Positions 13,970 through 27,605 are shown, counted from the first letter of the stretch. The stretch is DNA of 64,000 nucleotides from Cavia porcellus (GCF_034190915.1 NW_026947485.1:51257019-51321018); one strand, 5' to 3'. The notes: generated by a model from the letters alone, not told the origin. Translations and numbers: made by a program.

Positions 13970-14300
13970 CATTGATGAGACAAAATATCCAACACCCACA
14001 ATAACGGTAGGAAAGGATTATTTAGCTCACGGTTTGTGAAGGTTTCAGTCCATAATCAGCTGGCTCCAAGGCAGGGTGCCATGGTGAGGGGCAACAGTTC
14101 AAGGTAGCATAAGTCAGCAAAGCAACAAGAGTAAAAGTGGGGTGACCAAGCCGCTTTTCTCTTCTTGCGTAAGTAGGCAACCCACACCCCAGAGAGGGTG
14201 TGGCTCGCATACAACTTTAGTGCCCTCTTTCTCTTGCACAGGCTGAGGATGTTTACAAAGTAAGATCCTTGGCTTCCTGCTGAGTTGCTTTGTTAAACAT
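13970..14300 (+). repeat. Old interspersed repeat, family not named
   Basis: 'gatgagacaaaatatccaac', then 'ggattatttagctcacggtt' and 'tttcagtccataatcagctgg' is a widely dispersed rodent/mammal pattern. I cannot name the family from memory. Confidence 0.45.
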
Positions 14301-17300
14301 CTACAGTTCACAAGTTGACACAATGTATCAACCAGTAACACTAATCTAAGGAGGATGGAAGATGTGGGTGGGGGTGTCAACACACAGCTTCCAGTCAGGC
14401 CAGCTAACAGCACTGTGGGCACAGTGTGAAGCTTCATTCTCTTATCAGAAGATGGACACAGGGCATTACATAAGAAGCAAAGTTAGGGTAGGGAGTAGAT
14501 CCTCAGCAGCAGACTACCTTCCTGTAGCAGCTCAGTTGCACACTTCCTCAATTCAAGTCCTATTATGGGGAAAATTACCAGACTGCAGCTCATCTGCTTT
14601 GCTTTCATTTTAGAAGATTCAAACTGAGCACAGTTAATATGAGTTCCAAGTAAGGATTTACTAACTTTTCTATCATTTTCAGAACCTTCAGTTCATGCTA
14701 TTTACTCCTCCTGTGGAACGTTTTCTTTGCCTAATTTTCTTCTATAGAAGTTGTTTCCTCAATAAAGTACCCCTGTCTACCTAATTAAAGTTAATTACTT
14801 ATGCTTCTGAGGCTTTACAATAGTTCTTTGTATTCCTATTATTGGACACTATTCAAAATGTGGCAGTCTGTAAACTCTGAGCCACCAGTCCATAATGAGA
14901 CATATAAAGAAACTGAGGGTAAACAATTAGGGACTATTAATTACTTTGATAAAGTAACTTTAAATCTGTTTCCTTTAGTAACTTTAACAACTAGACCAGA
15001 AGGGGTTTTTTTGCAGTTCATTTTTGTGTTTTTAAAAGTATCAACTCATGATAGATTTTTTCAAAAGCGCAATTCCTCATCACAAATAAACCTTATTTTA
15101 GTGCTTATTCCATTCTATCTAGCACTGTAGTTAATTTGCACATCTTGCCTATGTTTTATTTCCTTCTTTATATTTTATCTACCAATTCTGATATCATACA
15201 TTTTGGTGATACTAATAGAAATGGAGTTTAGGTTCTGTAGTTTCAAATTTAAACTACACTTTTAATATTCTTTATAAAAAAACAAATAACTTCTTGTTAA
15301 GTCCCAGTTATTTTTATTGCAGGTCATTACCCTATAAAGGAAAGAACAAATATTATACCTTTATGACTCATTCTATCAAGATGGTCATCAAGTCCTTACA
15401 CAAAAACAAAAATCCACCATAAAGCTGCCTGATCATTCTGCAATGAAACATGATATAACTTTATCATCAAATAAGCAAGGAAAGTTAAGTTCATGTGGCT
15501 TTGACTTACTAATGGACTCCATTATAGCATTTGAGCTAGACTTTCGACCTCGTTTTTGCTAGGCTCAGGGCTCTGATAAGAAGCTGCATAGCAGACACTG
15601 TGAAACTCTTCTTTATAGTTTTTTTCCAATGTAGCCAGACTGTCACTATAATAAACACAGACTGAATCATTCATGGTTTGAGAATGAGTCAGTACTGCAG
15701 AGATTAAATATATTTATACAGTAGTAGTCTCACTCTCTTTAGCAGACAAGAGCTCAGTAATCTCCACTGTTGGGCTTTTTACAAAGCTCCCTGCTTTCCA
15801 GCCTTGCTGAAACCTTCTAGTCCACCTATCTTAGCAGGGAAACTGGCAATTCTAAATTGTTCTCTTCTACTTTGAATATGACCAAATAAAAGCTGTGAAA
15901 TCTTGCAAACTAAAATCACACACACACCTTTATCCAATTCCCTACAGGGTACTTAGAAAAAAATTTAGATGAAACTAGTCTAAACTTGACTGTAGCTCTG
16001 TAACGGGAGAATCAAAGTTTGTAGCTGGATACTTCAAAAGTATCCAGCTAGACCTAATCTAATAAAAATACTTGAAATAAACTTATCACATGGATAGTTA
16101 CTTAACAGTGATAAAGTTATCAATTGCCAATTTGTCTCTAAAATCTTAAGTATGAGATTTGAACCCTTTTTAAAATTTGATTAATCTTACAATTGTATTT
16201 TCCTTAAAAAGCCATAATATATATAATTTGCCTGAATATTTCACCATCCTGTGAAAATTAAAACAATTTTCTGTAAGTACTGCACATTAATAATGATCTC
16301 ACAAATTCATTTGAAAAACTGTAATCAGTTACCATGACAGGAGTTACCAAACAAAACCCTGCAATGACTGTAAACAGGAAATCCAAGAATGACTCTCTTG
16401 TAAGGCATTTATAATCAAGAGGACCTATAGGTAAGCTGGTGTATTTTATAGGCTGACCACATAATTATTATAGCCTTATCCATTTATAAGCTTTTTCATA
16501 TTCTAACACTAAAAACTGCTTTTTGATTTACTTTTTAATAATTCTTAAAGTCTGCAAAATTAGGAACCAAGCCCAGGAATCACTAAAATTACTTCTGCTG
16601 GAAATCCAGTATAATCCCAGGTGTGTTTACTTCATGCACTGTGCCATTTACTTTCACTTACTTTTTGTTCTGTCATTCCTCAAGAAAGTGTAAATTTGGG
16701 GTCTTTTCTGCTCATTACTAAACTTACCACATGCTTAGTGCAGTGAGTTATTAGTTTACACTAATTTCATTTGTATTTTTTCCTAAATATTCTGTCTACC
16801 AAAAGTCTTACTTAGAAAATAGGGAATCAGATAAAGGTATGCATATTTAAGTTTGCTAGGTTTCACTGCTTAGTACATTTTTTTACAAAAAGAGTAATAC
16901 ATTGATTCTAGGGTTCTTTAACCAACACTATTATATACAGCAGCTTACACGTCTTTCAAGTTTCATACCACAGATTTAAATTAGTTAAATTTAACATCTT
17001 CAAAAGCCCCCCCCCCACTACTAAAATGACCTCATTCAGTGCAAAACTGTTGAAAGTTGGCTAAGATTTATGGGAAATACTATTCAGCTTGCTCTACTGA
17101 TTTTCTCATGGAATTCTTTGATGTATAACACTTATATACTATACTATTTCATTGACACGTATGTAACAGAAAGTTACATGTGGGTTTATAAATGCATAAT
17201 TCTCATAATACTTGATAGACCAACTTACTAAGTCAAAATGAGTCAAAAGATTTAAGGAAAGCTTAGAAGTCATCCAGTTTCCTTAATGACTTACATAAGT

Positions 17301-17404
17301 AAGAAAAATGAAATACAAAATGGCCAACTTTACAAAAAGTAGTGGACTCAGATTATTAGCTGTCAGCCTATGCCAAAATTAAACATGTAAAGAAAGCAGG
17401 GTGA

Positions 17405-17755
17405 GATACAGTCATGGTTTATGTCTGTGGCCCCCAGGCCTCATGAGTTTGCATTGTGCATTTGTGATGGTTCATTGTCTAGTGCTTCGATTGATGGTGT
17501 CATTGCTCCACCCACATAGGGGTGAAGCCAGGATGTGATGTAATGGCAGGAAGAAGATGTATCTTGCTCTCTTTGCTGGTTCCTTTTTGCTGTTTGCAGC
17601 CGCCATGAAGTGCGGCCCAGCCATGCCTGCCTGGCTTGGAGCCAACTGAGTGTGGACTGAAATCTCCAAAAACTGTAAGAAATAAACCTTTCCTTCCCCA
17701 ACTTTGGGCTTCAGGTATTTTGTCTTGGCAACCAGTAAAAAATAACTAAGACAGA
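17405..17755 (+). repeat. MaLR-type solo LTR
   Basis: Starts near 'tggcccccaggcctcatgag'. It contains 'gtgtggactgaaatctcc', the polyadenylation region 'gtaagaaataaacctttcc', and ends 'caggtattttgtcttggc...ataactaagacag', which is the MaLR/MLT-MT LTR 3' end. Open minus-strand frames inside are fortuitous. Confidence 0.7.
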
Positions 17756-20700
17756 TACTATAGATACTTACATATTCTGGATACTTACTGATCTTTCCTA
17801 ATTTCTAAACACACTGTAGTGACTTGGTTTATAAAAAGAAAAAAAGTTAAATTAGCATGTGGTCAAGTTGTATTCCTACTTCTACCTCTCAGAGAGCGAA
17901 CACAGAACTGATTTTTCCAATTTATCACTCTCTTTCTACTAAGAAAGTCCCATTCAATATTCCTTCTTTGTATACCGTGTTCTGCAATATTAGTTCCATC
18001 TACACGATGCTGGATTTTTCCCTAACAGCTTCATGAAATACATGGTAATTTTGGTATATTTCATTGCTTTACAACAAATGATTCTGAATGCACACGGAAA
18101 ATTAAAACAAATAGTTCTTCTCCTCCTGGCATTATCTATTTGTTTGCTTTAGCTACTTTATATTCTTAACTGTCAGATCTAACATTTCAGTAGTGCTGTG
18201 AACACTGTGTTACTAGGGGAAAGAAAGAAGCACAGCCTATCAATGACAGCTGTGAGGCTATCAACTGTTGAGTTCAGAAGGTAGAACGGACTCCTCTACA
18301 ACTCAACCATGAGTGCCCTCGACAATTTCAGATACTGCTGGCTAAACTTACAAAACAGAACTAAATGCAAGGTTGTTATTGCTCTGGCCCATATTGAATA
18401 GCTAAAAGACAGCATTATTCTTGGCTTCCAATATAAACCAGGAATTTCGGAGAACCCTAGAAGACAGAGTATACTGTTTAAGATTGGCTGAACAATTTCT
18501 TTGCCTGTAAAAGTCTCCCAGAAATTTCTTTTCACCATAGTTTTTTCTTTTAAAAGATGTTGTATCCAAAAACAAAGACAATTTGCGCTAAAGGGCATAC
18601 TTATAACATGTAGAAGTACAAATAAAGCCCAGAAAACCAATAGGCTGCTAATTTTATTGAAATAGAAGCTACTTGCTCAAGTAAAATTCCTTCAAACAAG
18701 TGGAACTAGAAATGTATATTTCTCTTTATATAATGGTTACATTTGTATTTAGTAAACAAGATGAGGAATGTAAGACACAGAGGTTAGGTGGCATGATAAG
18801 AGTAACATGGATTCTGCATTCAAGTTCAGAGTAAGGTTGCCCAATTTCAGATTATGATGTTTCAGCCTAAATTTCTACATGCTACAATGTCACTAAGCTC
18901 TATGTCATAAGGTTGTGCTGCACAGCAAAGAAAATATGCAGGTATTATAAATTAATCTCTCAAAAAGCTGCAATCCAGGTTAAAAGGTGAAACTACCAAA
19001 TCACTAAAATCCAGAGGTAAAGGATAAAGACTGTCCTAAGTGTTACAGATAACACACTTTGGCTATTTAGTGGAAAAGATTGACTTCTAGGTAAGAACAT
19101 GGAAAAAGCTTTCCTAGAGGAGGCTGCACCGTGATGAGGGATGACTCTCAATTTAGAATGGGTAATAATTAGTACTGAAGATACAGTATGGGTGTTTTAT
19201 AAGCAATATCAGAGTAAGGTAATGAACTATAAGTATTAGCTAGTCAAGTAATATATTTCGATTTCAACTTCATAAAATAGCATAAATGAACCAAATCAAC
19301 AGAAAATCTAGTATAGATTTATTCAAACTAATCAGGACAAATAAGAGAAAGTGACTGTTCATATCCAATCAAAGGAATGAATCACACCATGGGTTAAGAA
19401 GGCAGTCACTCTAAAGCAAATCACAAAAGTCCCTCCCTCTTCCTTTGTCCCCACCCGCACCAAAGAATCCTGCTGCAAAAGTGGTTTCAATGATTCCTGC
19501 AGTAAGAATGGTTTCAAGCAGAGAACCCAAAAGGTAAATTTGAGCATCCAGGTTACCCAATACTGTATTTACCTTTTTCACTTTAGTATGGGCCACCTAA
19601 ATTCTAATTTCTCATGGAAATAATCTTTGTGGTTCAGCTCTTTTTCCAATCATAATCATTTGGATTCATTAGCATTTTTTGGGCTAAAAATGAAAGTATT
19701 TAAAATAAATGTAGAAGCAGGATGGGGAATTTTACCAAACGTTCAGGTTTGCAATGCACCTCATTCTTAAAAATAAAATTAAATAAATAAATGAGAGTCT
19801 TCAGAAAACTACGTAAAATATTAGTACGGACCAAAAGATAGAGATCAGAAGATGGCAAAAAGTGAATACAGTGAAGCTAAGCCCTGTGGCAATTTCAGGA
19901 ACATAAGGAAAATTGTTGGAGTTCTCTTTCTCCCTGGTATGTTTTTGAAAGAAAAAAGTCATTCTCATGGGAGAGTAACACAAAAAGGAAAGGGGGAAAC
20001 AGCTGGCTGTGAGCCACGGATTTACCATTCACCACAAAAGGAGAGTCTGTTTCTTAAAGGCCATTTTTTTTTTCAAACAGACCTAGACTCTACTTAACAG
20101 TGTCAATTATGATGAGAAACTTAAGATACAAGAAAAAGTTCCGAATGACTCACTTAAAAGACAAAAGCATGAACATAAAAGTCAAATTCTGTTCTAAAAT
20201 ATGACCAAAGCAAAAACTCTTGTATAACCAAACTCTCCCCCACATCCTAGCAACAGCTCACTTACTTTAACAAAACAAAATATAGCAAATTGTAATTATG
20301 AAAATCCCTTGTCTTTGTGATATAGTGAGGCCTTAACTGGTAGTTAGTCCAAATTTATTGAGATGAGGTGGATGAGCTCTCCCTTTATAAACTAAGAATC
20401 TTACAATAGTATCATCCACTTTGGTCATTGGATAGTAAAGCCAACTCGCTTTAACTTGTTTTATATGAAATATCAGTGGAAAAAAATAACATTTTTTACC
20501 TGCCTGGGGAAATGCCTTATGAAATCAACATAGTATGAGTACTTTTAAAAGAAAAAAAACCTCCATGTACCTGAAAACACTAGTCAAATTTAGTTTTATT
20601 TAAATGATTGTGTCTTTGTTTCAACTTTCAACCTACCTTTTCTCAGGATGCACTCAACTTATTACCTTTTCTGATATAACCAAGTCAAAATAGAAAAGTA

Positions 20701-22139
20701 GGTATCAAAGTAAAGAGTAGCCTCTGCAGATAAATCAAGGATAACTGTAATCTTTTCTTTAAAAAAATTCTAACAGGCATGTAAGGTTATTTTGAGGTTA
20801 TGGTTAAGACTGTGAAATTTATGCCTGAGATTTCCAAACTGTTTTGTACTGCAAAACTTTTTGTTCAATCCACTGAAAATCAAACCCATTATGAGTTATT
20901 TGCAGAGTAAGGATGTGGCTGGCAGTCAAAATGGGCATCCCTGTCTCCAATTTACAGGCTGAAGACTTTGTTCTAAGAATCACGACCAATCACAAGGAAA
21001 TTTTTTATGTCATGGGATTACCTATCTTTAAACTGCAGATCTTTTTTCTTGGGGTGGAGTCAGAAGAGGAAGATAGAGAAGGTTAAAATTTTTGGTTGAA
21101 AGATATCCTTTTAAAGTAAAAGGGAAATGGAAGAGGGAAATTATGCCATGATGTCAAAGGCATTATTTATCATAACCTACATTTTGAAATTTTAGTATTA
21201 ATATTTTGATTTTTCCCTTAAAAACACATAGAATTTGAATTTTTCATTTCAGAATTATTCTTTGTCTCAGAGTTTATAAAACACTTTCAGGTATTTCCCT
21301 CACACACACCACCTCACCCACTATCAAAATTCCACACCAGATGAGTATATTACAACTGATGAAATGATAAATTACTGTCTCCAAAATTCATAGTTTCATT
21401 AGAATATTCCTGATACTGTACATTCTATAGGTTTTGAGAAATGTATAATGATACATATCCAACATTATAGTATCATACAAAATAGTGCTACTGCCTTAAA
21501 AATCCTCTGTGCTTTGCCCATTCATCCCACCTTTCCCCTAAAGGACGCTAAGTTCTACAAAGCCATGTTTAATTAATATTTATAACCAACGACATGACCC
21601 ACAAAATTTTAGATAAGTACTAAGTTTAGTAGCTCTTACATACATGAAAATAAAGCAGTGTTCATGAACACCTTAACTACATAGCAAAAAAAAAAAAATT
21701 ACAAAAACAGTATTATTTAACAGATATCAAACAGGAAAACACAATTATCCCATTCTTAGAATTTACATCACGTTTTCTTGTCTTTGGATTCCCTCTGAAA
21801 ACTAAGTTTGTCCTTAAAAGATGAAGGAACTGTTTTCTCAGTGCAAATTTTATTGGTTCACAGGTTCCTTAAACCAACACTTTCTATTTGCATACAGTTT
21901 TAAGGATTCAATTCTGGGCAAAGACAGAATTAATGTTCAAAGTCATAAAGTCTGCCTTCTGGAAGATGAAATAATTATAACACTGGCAACCACATGTGAG
22001 CTAGAGAAGAAAAATGACTTGTCTCTACTTTTCCCTTTCTTACTCTGCACAGCTTCCTTCCCTATTTGATAAGAGACTGGTTAACTTAAATTTGGTGTAA
22101 AGTAAATAGGAGCAATTCCCTGGAACAGGACCTATCACA

Positions 22140-23270
22140 CAGAATAGCACCCTCGAATGTGATATCAGATTTCTCACATTTCTCCCAGGCGACCCGAGGC
22201 CCCACACCCATAGGAAGCTCGGACAGGGCCTAAACTCCAGCTGTCCGGGAACCTTCAGGCTGGAAGTGTTCCCGGCCCTCAGCACGGGTGACAATCGCTG
22301 ATGGTGGCCAGCTGCCAAAGACGGAGAGTGTATTTCCCGAGCGATGACTCCCTAAGGGGGAGCCATGCTCTGGTGATCCCGTAATGAATGAACACACACA
22401 TGGAAAGTCATCACCTCACAAGTTATCAGCAGCGGCTGGCGCGAAGCAATCGCAGCAGTCAGCGCCCATTCCAGGGCGCCTGGGGGGTCGAGGTGGAAGA
22501 GGGGAGAAGGCGAAGAGTGTCATAGCCTCCCCAGCCCCCCTACACTGCTGAGGTTGGATCGCGTTATTTCCTGTGACAGGAAGGAGTGGCACGGTCTCGC
22601 CCCCAATTGCCCTAACCTCGACTTTTCCCTCCGGCGAGGCAGAGTCGCTACGGAAACACTTCCAGGAAAGTTTCAAACCTTCAAAGGCTGGGCGTGGTGG
22701 GTCGGGAGAGCCACGTCCTGGGGAACCAGCGGGCCCGGGGAAGGGGGTTCCCGCCCCAGGGTCCCTGCACAGGCGGGTCGCGAGCTACGACAGGTGGCAA
22801 CCGGGACGCAGGTGAAGTGAGCGCCGTTGGCCGCCGGCGCCTCTCACCTTTTTAACTTTGGCTTCCAGATCCATGCCGGTGTTCTAGAAGGATTCTCTCC
22901 TCCTTCCTTCTTGGGCAGCCACGCCAAGCTCGCCGGGCCTCCAGCTCCTTTGCTCGGACTCAGGGGCCACTGCCTCGGCGCTCAGCCTTCGAACTTCCGC
23001 TGCCCAATTAGTTCGCCGCAGCCGCCTTGCGGCTAGAACCGGGAACAAAGAAACGCGGGCAGCCAATGGCAACCGGGAAGCGCCGGTCCGCCGCCAATCA
23101 CCGAGCACCCCCGCACCTTCACGGTCTGAGCGCGGCGCCGGCAAGGTGAGGGGCGGGGCGGCGTCGGGGGCGGTGTCCTGCGGAGTGTACGGAGCTCAGA
23201 ACTGGAGACAGCCGGGCGGCGGCCGAGGCGACGGAGGCCCGCCCCTTTACAAGTTGGCAGTTTGTACCTG
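22140..23270 (-). promoter_or_regulatory. TES: CpG island and TES promoter
   Basis: The only strongly GC- and CpG-rich kilobase of host sequence in the window, against an AT-rich background. It contains the TES start codon and first donor. Upstream of that (higher coordinates) there are two plus-strand CCAAT boxes (in 'agccaatggcaacc' at 23061-23074 and 'cgccaatcaccg' near 23093) and GC boxes ('ggggcggggcgg' from about 23150). There is no obvious TATA box, so dispersed initiation is expected. The CCAAT and GC boxes put the TES start somewhere near 22,950-23,100, which I cannot fix more closely. Confidence 0.8.
22848..22874 (-). CDS. TES: TES (testin) coding exon 1, N-terminal nine codons
   Basis: On the minus strand the ATG at 22874 lies in a good initiation context (ccggcATGG). 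It is followed by eight more codons (MDLEAKVKK), then the consensus donor aaaaag|gtgaga at 22848/22847. The short peptide plus exon 2 (MGLGHEQ...) matches the known testin N-terminus; position 5 is Ala here where I recall Asn in human. The 5' UTR extends to higher coordinates inside the CpG island; its 5' end is not determinable from sequence. The short coding first exon and long first intron agree with the known TES structure. Confidence 0.92.
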
Positions 23271-25679
23271 TGTTCCTCGGGACTTTAGAGCTCGGTCAAA
23301 AGGAGTAATTATCCTGGCACTAACTTCTTGGCTTATTTTCAAGGCAAAGGAAAACCAAAAGATTGTGAAGATTGTTGTGGAGACCAGTGATGGATGGGCT
23401 TTGATGCCCCTTTCTCCAGTGGGGCTTTTCTGAATAGCCCCTAGTGCTGGTATGGAGCCTTATTTCGCATCCTTAACCCAAGTGAAGGTTGCCATAGTGT
23501 TTTCCGAGTATTCGATTGTTCAATAGTTGGAATGGTACGAACGAAACAAATTCTTTTCAGAAGCAGAGGTCACTCTTGCCTCTCAGTCTTACTTTCATGA
23601 AGCCAGAGTTCTGCAGGTATCACAGCCTCGTAGAGGCACCAGAGTAGGATCCATTTCGTGTCCTCCTACAGGAGAAACTGCAGTGAGTACTGTCAGGTTG
23701 GTGAGTCTGAAAGTCTGGAGACAGAGCTACTGCTATCTATCTTTCAGCAACTTCTCCAAGATATTTGGAAAGAAGATACATTTTCTTCAGTTTATGTGAT
23801 GGCAGAAAAGAATAATGGTCACACAGCAAGTAACTCTTAATCTGGCATCTGGGTTTAAAAAGTAAGGCAGAAACAAATAGAATTCCTAAGTAAGGCAGAT
23901 ACTTGGGTCAAAATGGCTCTCCATCTGTTTCTGGAAGTTTTATAACTGCAAACACTCCAAATGCATTTTAGCCAATGCTTTTAAGTCTGTTTTACTTTAT
24001 CGTTTGTTAATAGTGTTCATCAGAACAATGACTTATAATGTGCATATTTTCCTTATCCTGTTATTAACTACAAGTGGAAAAAATAGATCATAATTTTTAT
24101 TATTTGTTTTACTCAGTTGAAGTAAAACTTTCCTATCTCCATTTTCCCAAATCATCCTGATAGGCTTTGGGCCTCTTTGCCTAGTATAACTCTCGTAAAT
24201 ATGTGTGTGCTTCAACTGTGACAAGGTTTTTTTGCTTTCAGGGAGCTTAACAGATGGAAAATGTCTAGTAAAAAAGTTTTAATAAAGGATTAAACAAATG
24301 TTATAGTTTGGAGTAGTAGAGAAGACTCCAAGAAAATGCTCTGGAAATCTTTTTTTTTTGCATCAAATTCAGCCTTTCTCCCTCTTTTCCTTCCCAGGCC
24401 TCCCAGTGTCACTTCGTATGGGTATCACCAAAGAAATGGACATTGAAATTCAGTGACTGTCATCTGGAATTGTCACTCCGCAATTATGGAAAATTATTAC
24501 TATATTATTTACAAACCTGTTACTGAAAATAAAGCCAATGTAGGTATGCATCAGTTTAGATTTCAAGTCCTTTTTCAGTTATTTATGTGCTAAGAAATAG
24601 AGATATTAAAAAGTTTGATGATTGCATATAATTGATTGTAGAGGAATGATTGGAGATTTCACACGCATTTGTAGCATAATGATCTCTGTGGATGACTCAA
24701 AGAGAGAGAAAAAGAGATGATGAGATCCAGGATTCGGGTTAGTTGTGCTGTTAGGGGAGTTAAAGATAAAAGGTATGTTTTGAATATATTGGATTTGAAT
24801 TTGGAATAATGAAGTTATCTAAATTTCAGTCTTAGAATGAAACCTAGCCTAGGGTGGTGATTTAGGAGTCAACATTGTACAGGTGAATAAGAGTAAGAAA
24901 GTGATACAGGTACTAAAGAGTACAAATGAAAGTCCAGGAAAGGGTAGTGTTGGGCTTTATAAATGGGGTACTGTTTACAGAAGTGCTGTAACTAAGTCAC
25001 GGAAGATGCAAAGGTGTTTTACTCATGACTTTCTGATTACAACTACCAGAAACTTCCTCATAGTAATTTAGTAATGATAATAATGATGATGCAAGATAGT
25101 ATTTCATTTTAATGATACAAAGATACTCAAGAGCCAGAATGCTGGTACATAACATCCAGAGCTAAGATAGCTACTCCTTTTGGGGGGCCATATGGACTCA
25201 TCTTGCTAGTCTGCCTATATCAGCTTTAGTTCTTACTCTTTGTAAATGATTTTCTGGGGTTTTTTTTTCTACACTTACACAGCCATACCATAAAGCAATC
25301 TCAGCTCATGAGCTGACTTTCCTTTAGTTCATGCAAAAGACCCAACTGGGGTTCAGTCTTTCCAGGAGAAAGACTTTGTCCCAGCTTGTGTAAGCATGGA
25401 CACGATTGATTGAATCATTGGGACTGAAGCCAATTACGTGCTTATTGAGGCAGATAAAACAACACATAGACTGAATCTCAAACTGGTAGTCAGGACAGAT
25501 CTCACAGAAAGGGAACAGCACGAGCTTTCCAAATACCTCCAAAGCCATGGTGCTATGGCTGTTTTAGGTACCGTGAAGAAATAAGCAAGATTTAGTGGCT
25601 AAGTGAAGGAAATTAATATTATTGATGTTGGAGAGCTATTGAAAAATTTGAAAATAATTTACTCTTCAGAAAGCCTACA
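23271..25679. other. Intergenic, upstream of TES; nothing firmly recognised
   Basis: No convincing coding sequence. A plus-strand donor (caag|gtgagg, GT at 23146), an acceptor-like tract ('tttttgctttcag' ending at 24241) and AATAAA signals near 24282 and 24527 could belong to a divergent non-coding transcript. A 74-residue minus-strand frame at 25324-25548 resembles nothing I know. Confidence 0.4.
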
Positions 25680-25757
25680 TAGTGGAGATATAGCTCAGTG
25701 GCATAGTGCCTGCCTGGCAAGTATGAGGTCCTGAGTTCGATTTCTGGTACCAAAAAT
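25680..25757 (+). repeat. ID-type tRNA-derived SINE
   Basis: 'ggagatatagctcagtggca' (A box), 'gcctgcctggcaagtatgag' and 'cctgagttcgatttc' (B box), then 'ggtaccaaaaa'. Well preserved. Confidence 0.85.
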
Positions 25758-25982
25758 TTTCTTTAAAAGCTTAAGTTTTATGTATATTTTTTTTCTTGAT
25801 TGGATGGAATATAGGTACATAATGAGAGGAACAAATCTACAAAAGAGAAGATTGATGAATACCTTATAGCTAATGCCCACATGAAATATGATGGAGGGCC
25901 AAAGTAATGCAGTAGAAATAGAGAGTTAGAAGGAATTATCAAGATTTTAAAGAGGTATGAGCTATTAAACTTGATTGACTGG

Positions 25983-26152
25983 TTTTTGTTTTGTTGTTTG
26001 TTTTTTGTCTTTTTTGAGACAGGGTTTCGCTATGCAGTTCAGACTGGCCTTGCATTCACTTTGTAGCTCAGGCTGGCCTCAAAATCACGACATTCCTCCT
26101 GCCTCAGCCTTCTGAGTGCTGGGATTATAGGAGTATACTGCCAAGCCTAGTT
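25983..26152 (-). repeat. B1-like (7SL-derived) SINE
   Basis: Reverse-strand B1: 'tttttgagacagggtttcgc' (end), 'gctcaggctggcctcaaaat', 'cctcagccttctgagtgctg', 'ggattataggagtatactgc'. The duplicated middle ('cagactggcc' and 'caggctggcc') is the internal duplication typical of rodent B1. Confidence 0.85.
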
Positions 26153-26394
26153 TGATTGACTGTTGAAGGAGAGGATAAAAAGGCTACAATGAATTGTATT
26201 TTCCTATCTCTTAGGAATATATTTTAGGCAACAAATTTAATTGGTAATATCTAATACCTTCCTTTTATAGGAAACAGAAAAAAGTGAAATTTACTTGAGA
26301 AAGACAAGAGTTTAGTTTTGAATATACTGATTTTGCAAGACCAGTTGGCCTGATCTGGTGACCAAAAGAAACAATTGGACTGAAGTGACATGTG

Positions 26395-26430
26395 ATGATA
26401 TAGATAGATATAGATATATAGATATAGATA
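26395..26430. repeat. (GATATA)n-like microsatellite
   Basis: Imperfect gatata/gatagata repeats. Confidence 0.8.
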
Positions 26431-26497
26431 TGCAGACCCTTATGCACACACATACAAAAATATACACAGATAAATTTATACAGAGTAAGCATACTGC

Positions 26498-26880
26498 TGT
26501 GCTTTGTGTCTAGATGTCCCCTCAAAGCCTCATGTGGTCATGGTGGGGTGAGCTTTTTGGAGGCAGCTGAATCTAGAGTTTGTGATTGATTCTTGGTCCT
26601 CCTAGAATTAAGGGTGTGAGTGCTACACCTGCCCTGGAGGAGTATGTAGCCTGCATACAGTATAAAGGACAAAAAGCAAGCCACGCCTTCTTTCTCTCAT
26701 TGCTTTTGCTTTCTTCTGCCACTATGAACAGTTGCCCCTTTGCCATGTGCTACCCTGCTTTGGACCAGCAGATTATGGACTGAAACCTCTACTGTGAGGT
26801 AGATAAACCCTTCTTCCCTGAACTTTGCGTGATGAGTATCTTGTCTCAGAAATGAGAAAAGACACATACTATAAACAGCA
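26498..26880 (+). repeat. MaLR/MLT-type solo LTR
   Basis: Starts 'tgctgtgctttgtgtctaga', then 'cctcatgtggtcatggtggg'. It has the 'ccatgtgctaccctgctttg' and 'agattatggactgaaacctc' segments, 'gtagataaacccttcttccc' as polyadenylation region, and ends 'atgagtatcttgtctcag'. Typical of an old MaLR LTR. Confidence 0.7.
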
Positions 26881-27089
26881 GGGGACAAAATCATCAGAAA
26901 GTTTCCCATATTAGATAAGATAAGATTTCAAGATAAATATGACTACACCTTCATCCTCAATTATGTGGTCCCAGGAGATCTCTTCAGAGAAGTTAATAAT
27001 TTATGAATACTTGTAATAGGAACTTCTCTGTACATCTGATACAGCTATTGTTACTCATTAGTAACATGGATATAATTACAATTTGTTTC

Positions 27090-27170
27090 TTTTTTTGATA
27101 CTAGGAATTGAACTCAGGACCTTGTACTTGCCAGGCAGGCAGCTTGAGCTATATCCTTGGCCCTACAGTT
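27090..27170 (-). repeat. ID-type SINE, reverse strand
   Basis: 'tgatactaggaattgaactc', 'aggaccttgtacttgccagg' and 'cttgagctatatccttgg' are the reverse complement of the ID SINE seen at 25680 and 42304. Confidence 0.8.
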
Positions 27171-27529
27171 TATCTTTTATGAATATTTCAATAGAAAACA
27201 GGTACCAACATATCTACAGCAAACTATTACCTTTTGTTTAAATTTACCAAACACTAGGATTTGACTCTCTGAATAATAGATGTGTCACATGATAGATTTA
27301 GCATAGATAGGGAACAAAGATACTTAGAAATTTATGTCATAGGAAATAATTATAATGTTGCAGTAACAAAATGGAACACAAAATTGTATACATACTATGC
27401 TCACATCTGTGCAAAAATACCACATAGAAGAAATGTGAAGAAAAAGTATTGAAATGGCCAGTAGCAGTTTATCTTTCATTGATGAGTCCATGATGATTTC
27501 CTCCTTTCTTTTAAAAGCATTTTAAACTG

Positions 27530-27605
27530 AAGCAGGATGAGCTCACGGCCAGCCTGAACTGCATAGTGAGACCATGTCTTAAAAAACAAAACAAAATGAA
27601 ATGAA
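27530..27605 (+). repeat. B1-like SINE, 3' half
   Basis: 'ggccagcctgaactgcatag' then 'tgagaccatgtcttaaaaaa' with an A-rich tail: the 3' half of a B1-type element, 5' truncated. Confidence 0.7.

Larger units (their letters stand above)
578..22847 (-). other. TES: TES intron 1 (22.3 kb)
   Basis: Bounded by the exon 1 donor aaaaag|gtgaga (GT at 22847-22846) and the exon 2 acceptor at 579-578. I find no further coding exon inside. Content is old interspersed repeats (MIR, L2, MaLR LTRs, ID-like SINEs, listed separately), a few microsatellites, and otherwise unique AT-rich sequence. Long stretches with nothing recognised include about 1.3-6.3 kb, 14.5-17.4 kb and 17.8-22.1 kb. Open frames here are short and look like chance. 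Confidence 0.85.

Noticed and set aside
22827..23144. Open frames on both strands in the CpG island
   Set aside because: GC-rich sequence lacks stops; the real coding piece is the nine-codon TES exon 1, supported by its donor and by exon 2.
25324..25548. 74-residue minus-strand frame starting MALEVFGK
   Set aside because: Considered as a processed-pseudogene fragment, but I recognise no parent protein in any of the six frames, so I make no call.
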